From assembly GCA_036272735.1 (NCBI GenBank), contig DATAYF010000534.1:1-10414 (forward strand): DNA of 10,414 bases, in the 5' to 3' direction. Within the stretch, counting starts at the first letter, position 1. Each line of letters begins with the position of its first letter. The notes beneath the pieces were generated by a model. It made no database searches and was not told where the DNA came from. It saw nothing but the letters and a program-made list of their open reading frames with translations. Of the stretch, positions 6,681-10,414 are shown piece by piece. A program made the position numbers and the translations under genes. This DNA is from DATAYF01 sp036272735. GTDB taxonomy: Bacteria > Chloroflexota > Ktedonobacteria > Ktedonobacterales > Ktedonobacteraceae.

Positions 6681-7790
6681 ATGATGATGCGTGGATTTGA
6701 CTGGCCCGCAGGAAGATCAAAACAGGTAGCGTACCTCGATGAGCAGGACCATGTGCAAGAAATGTGTGTGAGAGAGGGAGGGCAGTGGCAAGAGCACGAT
6801 TTGACCGAGATCACCAACTCACCACGCGCAAGTGATATGTCAACACTTGTCGGCTTCCCCTGGTCTGCTGGCGAAACCAAGCAGATCGTCTACATGGACC
6901 GCAATCGCCACATTCAGGAACTACATACCAGCATGCATGGACCGTGGCAGTTCACCGACCTGACCGCGCTCACCCAGGCCCCTTTGATGGACGGGACCGC
7001 CCTGGCTGGCTACGAATGGACAGCAGGCAACACCAAGCAGGTCGTTTATGTCGATAGAAATTACCACGTCCAGGAAATGTTCGTGAGTCCGGGAGGTCAG
7101 TGGCAGGTTATCGACCTCACAATGCATACTGGCGCACCTCTGGCCGAAACAGCGCACATTGTCGGCTTCGATTGGCCCGCTGGCGGCACCAAGCAAGTTG
7201 CTTATATTGACGAGCGAGGACACATCATCGAACTGCATGTCAGCGTCGAAGGACAATGGCGTATAACCGACCTGACCGAGATCACCCGTGCCCCACTGGC
7301 TGATCATGGCAATCTTGACCCCTCGCTCGCTGGCTTCTCCTGGACCGCTGGCGGCACCAAACATCTTATCTATCGGGACCGCAACAAACACATTCTTGAA
7401 ATGTATGTCGGCGTTGGAGGCCAGTGGCAAGTCATCGACCTGACCATGGCTGTCGGAGCACCGTTCGCCAATAGCATTGGTGGTCTGACCTGCTTTGATT
7501 GGCCTGCCGGACAAACCAAGCAGGTCGTTTATGTCGATGCCAACTATCAGGTGCAGGAATTGTACGTCGGACGCAACGACCAGTGGCACGTTGTGAACGT
7601 AACAGCCGCGACTGGAGCGCCTCCTGTCCAGAAGGGACCGATTTCGGGTTTTGCCTGGTCGGCAGCCGCCACCAAGCAAATTGTCTACCCCGGTCCTAGA
7701 AACAGCATTCAGGAACTATATGTTGGCATAGGTGATCAATGGCGTGCCACCGACCTCACCTTGCTCAGCAGTTCACTCATGCTGGTCTAA
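6681..7790 (+). CDS. Seven-repeat beta-propeller, fucose-lectin-like protein
   Basis: The 369-residue protein consists almost wholly of seven repeats of about 50 residues, near 4-53, 54-105, 106-157, 158-214, 215-266, 267-318 and 319-369. Each follows the pattern G-F-x-W-x-A-G-x-T-K-Q-x-V-Y-x-D, then Q-E-L/M and G-x-Q-W-x-x-x-D-L-T ending in GAP or similar. Length, periodicity and the Trp/Tyr/Glu pattern resemble lectin beta-propellers such as AAL, PVL and Photorhabdus PLL, of which PVL and PLL have seven blades. Fucose or other glycan binding is an inference. There is no signal peptide or membrane segment, so the protein is cytoplasmic or leaves by a non-classical route. The start follows AAAGGAGAG (6667-6674); a longer in-frame reading overlaps metE and lacks repeat character. 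TATAGT at 6621-6626 is a possible -10, but no good -35 is seen. The gene is probably transcribed separately from metE. Confidence 0.75.
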   Translation: MMMRGFDWPAGRSKQVAYLDEQDHVQEMCVREGGQWQEHDLTEITNSPRASDMSTLVGFPWSAGETKQIVYMDRNRHIQELHTSMHGPWQFTDLTALTQAPLMDGTALAGYEWTAGNTKQVVYVDRNYHVQEMFVSPGGQWQVIDLTMHTGAPLAETAHIVGFDWPAGGTKQVAYIDERGHIIELHVSVEGQWRITDLTEITRAPLADHGNLDPSLAGFSWTAGGTKHLIYRDRNKHILEMYVGVGGQWQVIDLTMAVGAPFANSIGGLTCFDWPAGQTKQVVYVDANYQVQELYVGRNDQWHVVNVTAATGAPPVQKGPISGFAWSAAATKQIVYPGPRNSIQELYVGIGDQWRATDLTLLSSSLMLV

Positions 7791-7842
7791 ATTGGAACGC
7801 GTCGGAGGCAAGCTTCCCCCAACGGAAAACGTGTGGACGAGA

Positions 7843-7909
7843 GAAGCTGCCCTGCAGGCGGCTTCATGGCTATACAACGCAAAGAGGCCAGGAGAGCTCT
7901 CCTGGCCTC
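7843..7909 (+). terminator. Two consecutive hairpins after the lectin-like gene
   Basis: The first stem pairs GAAGCTGCC (7843-7851) with GGCGGCTTC (7857-7865) around CTGCA, with one G-U pair. The second is a perfect 26-bp palindrome without a spacer (GAGGCCAGGAGAG at 7884-7896 and its mirror at 7897-7909). They start about 50 bp after the stop of the lectin-like gene. No T-run follows on the plus strand, but read on the minus strand the palindrome is followed by TTTGCGTTG. They may end or protect transcripts; a regulator-binding palindrome is also possible. Confidence 0.45.
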
Positions 7910-7927
7910 CACCTCGGTCCCTCTCAC

Positions 7928-7975
7928 CTCTCATACCCTCCCCGAATACCTTCTCTCATATCCTCCCCGAATACC
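7928..7975. repeat. 23-bp C/T-rich direct repeat
   Basis: The segment at 7928-7950 recurs at 7953-7975 with 22 of 23 positions identical (C to T at position 9 of the unit) and a 2-bp gap, giving a 25-bp period. Both copies contain CCTCCCCGAATACC. A partial CCTCTCAC-like start precedes the first copy. The repeat lies about 135-180 bp upstream of the start of the next gene. It may be an operator pair or a slippage duplication. Confidence 0.8.
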
Positions 7976-8108
7976 CCCATGCACTCTTCCTGGATACATG
8001 CGGATATTGCAACTGCACGCGAACCTGGCGCGTATAGGAGTAAGGATCCATTGCGTGTCAGCGAAAGCGAAACGGGGATAGTGTTTAGCTCACGAGAGGA
8101 AGAGCAAG

Positions 8109-8636
8109 ATGCAAGACTGGGACAATCGGCGGGCACAACGTCAAGCGTATAGGGCGAATCAGCGAGCACAACGTTACGCGTACAGGGCAGCGAGGCGTGG
8201 ATATGGCTACCAGAGGTGGGGCTATCGACGCGGCGGTTTCTTCGGCATACCGTTCATCGTAATCATTCTGTTATTAATCTTTACCCATTGGTGGTGGTGG
8301 ATACTCGTGGGGCTTGCGGCCGTAGCAATATTCACAGCCATTGCCAGATCCAACAATAGTGGCATGTTTGGTAGTCCTAACCAGTTTGATGGCAATTACC
8401 AGCAGCAGCCATATCAACCCGATCAGCAACCACCACAGCCGAACGAACCCTACTACCAACCTTCGTCCGAGCAGGGAGAATATCAGACGCCGCCACAGCA
8501 AACGTATCAACCGTATCAAGGAGGCTACCAGCCTCAAGAACATCAACAGCCGCACGAGCAGCCGCCGTATGCGCCGCCGCAGCAATACGATGAGCCACAG
8601 GCACAATATCCACAGGAAATGCCACCTATGGAATAA
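8109..8636 (+). CDS. Small membrane protein with Arg-rich head and Gln/Pro/Tyr-rich tail
   Basis: I do not recognise a family. The 175-residue protein has three parts. Residues 7-41 are rich in Arg, Ala and Tyr (RRAQRQAYRANQRAQRYAYR and similar) and look like a basic helix able to touch membrane phospholipid or nucleic acid. Residues about 44-79 form a hydrophobic hairpin or one long membrane segment with an unusual run of four Trp (THWWWWILVG, W61-W64) in the middle. Residues 82-175 are a low-complexity tail of Gln, Pro, Tyr and acidic residues, almost surely disordered. By the positive-inside rule the basic head is cytoplasmic; two segments would bring the tail inside too, one segment would put it outside. 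AGAGGA (8095-8100) supports the ATG. The gene converges on the pseudokinase gene with 15 bp between stop codons. It may be a scaffold or stress-related envelope protein, but this is a guess. Confidence 0.75.
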   Translation: MQDWDNRRAQRQAYRANQRAQRYAYRAARRGYGYQRWGYRRGGFFGIPFIVIILLLIFTHWWWWILVGLAAVAIFTAIARSNNSGMFGSPNQFDGNYQQQPYQPDQQPPQPNEPYYQPSSEQGEYQTPPQQTYQPYQGGYQPQEHQQPHEQPPYAPPQQYDEPQAQYPQEMPPME

Positions 8637-8651
8637 GCTTTCATTATAACT

Positions 8652-10414
8652 TTACGAGGCTTTGCCAGCCCAACTCAACCAGTGAACCATGGCCGCAATG
8701 ATCGCCTCGCCGCAATGCCTGTGCGCAACATGACGATGGCCGCTGCAACCACGCGGCCTGTTGCCGTCGCAAACACCACAACAATCGTGCAGAAGCGATT
8801 GCACGAACGCACTATCCGGTCCAGCAAGCATACCATTCGGCCTGGCCGCTGGCCCCGGATGTGGTGGGGCCATAGGCGTAGGTTTTGGTGTCGGCAACGG
8901 CAACTGTGGTGGCGGCAGTATCACCGGCGGTTGCCTTGGCACTGGGGTCGGCACCACCGGCGGTTGCGTTGGTACTGGGGTCGGCACCACCGGCGGTTGC
9001 GTTGGTACTGGGGTCGACACCACCGGCGGTTGCGTTGGTAATGGTTGTGGGCGTGGCCTGGCCGGAGTAGCAGGCACATGGTGCGGAGGGACAGACGAAC
9101 CCGTTGATGCAGAGTTGCCCGGCAATGTCCTACCCGGCGGGGTCACAACCTGATTGTGCTGGACATGGGGCACAGCTCTCGTTCTCGCCAGCACAGGAGG
9201 CCGCGCCGCGAGGTGCTGCTGAGGAGATCGCCTCGGCTGCACCGTAGAGGTAGCCATGGCAACGATAGGCGGCGTTTGGGTCGTCGCGGAGTGCGTATGA
9301 AAGGCATGAAGCGCACTGACCGCCAAAATCACGCCAGAGAGCACAAACAGAGATGCCGCAATAGCAACCCACAGCTTCGCATATTTCCCATGCAATAACC
9401 TTCTCCGAGATATCTTGTGAGGAGGCATGCGAAGCTGCGCCACCTGACCATTGGCTTGCAATACCCGCTGAGTAAGCGCCGCGTGTACTTCAGCTTCGGC
9501 GGCAACCCTTGCCGCAGTGCCGTTCGCCGGTGCGGAAGATACCTTCTCCGTGCTATCTGGCCCGACAGTAGGTGACACCGTAGGAATGGACTTCTCAACG
9601 GCGCGTTGTTCTTCAACCGACGTCGCCTGCTCCATGGATACGCTCGGCTCAGGAGCCTCAACGAGTGCCTGCAAAAAACTATCCACACTGGCATGACGCT
9701 GAGCAGGCTCTTTGGACAGTGCCTTCAAAATGGCAGCCGAAACGTACTCAGGAATTTCCGGCATGCGCTGTGTAAAAGGCATAGGCTCCGCCGATGACGC
9801 ATACGTATGCTGCCACGTTGAAAGCACGGCCGCCATAAAAGGTGATTGTCCTGTAAACAGCTCGTACGCCAAACAGCCGAGCGCATACTGGTCCACTTCT
9901 TTGCTGAGTGTGCCAGAAAAGCGTTCCGGCGCGACGTAGCATGCCTCTTTCGTATAGGGGCGAGCCATTGTGTTCGAAAAAGCGCCAAGGCTAGATAGCC
10001 TGAAATCGGCGAGGAGCGCATTCCCATCGGCGTCGAAGAGCACATTCTCAGGTTTCACACGCGTATGCAAAATGTCGCGCTCGTGAGCGTACGAAAGCGC
10101 GTGACCAATCTGCATCACCACGCCCAGGGCATCCTGAAAAGTGAGATGCCGGGATGCCTCTGAAGACGTAAGGCGCTGCTGCAACGAACCGTTGGGTGCG
10201 CAGGCACTCACGATGTAGGGATGCTCGTTGATCCCACCATCGAGGACAGGCAAGATGTGCGGATGGCGCAATTGCTTAAAAAATGTGACCTCCTGTAAAA
10301 AGTGTTCGCGCCCTTGCTCAGATTGTAAGGGAGGAGCATTAAAAGATTTGATAATAACCTTTTCGTTATGCACAACAGACTGAGCAAGGTAGAGGTCACT
10401 TAGTGGCTGTTTAG
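8652..10414 (-). CDS. Membrane-anchored Ser/Thr kinase homologue, probable pseudokinase (5' end outside window)
   Basis: The frame is open to the right edge, so the true start lies beyond 10414; a GTG at 10373 lies inside the kinase N-lobe, just before beta-3, and is not the start. Numbered from that GTG, the kinase fold covers residues 1-240: K9 (VIIK), helix-C E28, HPHILPVLDGG, catalytic loop HTRVKPEN (103-110), DFR (123-125), VAPE (147-150), DQYALG (161-166) and R226. HRD has become HTR and DFG has become DFR, and the residues upstream (KQPLSDLYLA) replace the glycine-rich loop. Lys, Glu, Asn and the Asp of DFx remain. A linker leads to one membrane segment (334-356), a Pro/Thr/Val-rich extracytoplasmic stalk with 11-residue repeats (about 446-489), and a Cys/His-rich end (529-554). 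The architecture is that of PknB-like receptor kinases; ATP binding may persist but phosphotransfer is doubtful. Confidence 0.9.
   Translation of the reverse strand, partial: KQPLSDLYLAQSVVHNEKVIIKSFNAPPLQSEQGREHFLQEVTFFKQLRHPHILPVLDGGINEHPYIVSACAPNGSLQQRLTSSEASRHLTFQDALGVVMQIGHALSYAHERDILHTRVKPENVLFDADGNALLADFRLSSLGAFSNTMARPYTKEACYVAPERFSGTLSKEVDQYALGCLAYELFTGQSPFMAAVLSTWQHTYASSAEPMPFTQRMPEIPEYVSAAILKALSKEPAQRHASVDSFLQALVEAPEPSVSMEQATSVEEQRAVEKSIPTVSPTVGPDSTEKVSSAPANGTAARVAAEAEVHAALTQRVLQANGQVAQLRMPPHKISRRRLLHGKYAKLWVAIAASLFVLSGVILAVSALHAFHTHSATTQTPPIVAMATSTVQPRRSPQQHLAARPPVLARTRAVPHVQHNQVVTPPGRTLPGNSASTGSSVPPHHVPATPARPRPQPLPTQPPVVSTPVPTQPPVVPTPVPTQPPVVPTPVPRQPPVILPPPQLPLPTPKPTPMAPPHPGPAARPNGMLAGPDSAFVQSLLHDCCGVCDGNRPRGCSGHRHVAHRHCGEAIIAAMVHWLSWAGKAS
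8917..9048 (-). repeat. Four tandem 33-bp repeats encoding a Pro-rich stalk
   Basis: Four in-frame 33-bp units lie at 8917-8949, 8950-8982, 8983-9015 and 9016-9048. The two middle units are identical and the outer two carry a few changes. On the minus strand each encodes 11 residues of the form PTQPPVVPTPV. Such a repeat makes an extended, polyproline-like spacer between the membrane segment and the C-terminal end of the kinase homologue. Copy number is likely to vary between strains through slippage or recombination. Confidence 0.9.

Larger units (their letters stand above)
7791..8108. other. Non-coding interval with hairpins and direct repeats
   Basis: I see no supported gene in these 318 bp. 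Open frames here overlap each other, lack Shine-Dalgarno sequences and would run into the next gene in another frame. The left half carries two hairpins (7843-7865 and 7884-7909), the middle a C/T-rich 23-bp direct repeat (7928-7975), and the right end the Shine-Dalgarno of the next gene (AGAGGA, 8095-8100). A promoter for that gene should lie in about 7980-8090; TTGCGT at 8051-8056 is a possible -35, but I found no well-spaced -10. Confidence 0.65.

Noticed and set aside
7732..8152. Overlapping plus-strand frames of about 80-137 residues after the lectin-like gene
   Set aside because: They overlap each other and both neighbouring genes in other frames, run through hairpins and direct repeats, and lack ribosome-binding sites.
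8761..9153. Gly/Thr-rich plus-strand reading frame resembling a repeat protein
   Set aside because: It is the antisense shadow of the Pro-rich 33-bp repeats in the minus-strand kinase homologue and has no Shine-Dalgarno.
10373..10373. GTG at 10373 as the true start of the kinase homologue
   Set aside because: The frame continues in the same register to the window edge and encodes the strand before the beta-3 Lys (LYLAQS), so a start here would remove the front of the kinase N-lobe.

Overview
The window looks like chromosomal DNA from a filamentous, B12-using bacterium, most likely Chloroflexota of the Ktedonobacteria type. This rests on the style of the Hanks-type kinase C-lobe, the proline-rich extracytoplasmic tail, the beta-propeller lectin-like protein and the general coding style. 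It is an inference without any database search. No rRNA, tRNA, CRISPR array, insertion sequence or integrase is visible.

Positions 1-630 are a long regulatory leader with no convincing gene. It holds a tandem 11-bp repeat (69-101), a candidate sigma-70-type promoter (245-273) overlapped by two NrdR-like boxes 32 bp apart (255-302), a cobalamin riboswitch (about 329-518) and an intrinsic terminator (570-602) just before the nrdA ribosome-binding site.

Positions 632-6534 are a compact plus-strand operon, nrdA-nrdB-metE, with gaps of 25 and 40 bp. NrdA and NrdB form an aerobic class I ribonucleotide reductase. NrdB has Phe in place of the radical Tyr and Glu in place of the first Asp ligand, and all its key residues sit at a constant offset of 4 from those of the Chlamydia trachomatis class Ic (Mn/Fe) enzyme. 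MetE is the cobalamin-independent methionine synthase with its zinc site intact. Together these genes replace the two classic B12-dependent steps, dNTP synthesis by NrdJ and methionine synthesis by MetH. The logic is B12-sparing: high cobalamin should terminate the transcript, and NrdR should add dNTP-level control at the promoter.

Positions 6681-7790 encode a protein made only of seven ~50-residue repeats, a probable seven-bladed beta-propeller of the fucose-lectin kind. Hairpins lie on both sides. Positions 7791-8108 are non-coding, with two strong hairpins and a 23-bp direct repeat. Positions 8109-8636 encode a small membrane protein with an Arg-rich head and a Gln/Pro/Tyr-rich tail.

Positions 8652-10414 on the minus strand hold a receptor-like Ser/Thr kinase homologue cut by the right edge of the window. 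Its catalytic loop reads HTR for HRD, its DFG reads DFR and its glycine loop is lost, so it is a probable pseudokinase. It converges on the small membrane protein with 15 bp between the stop codons.
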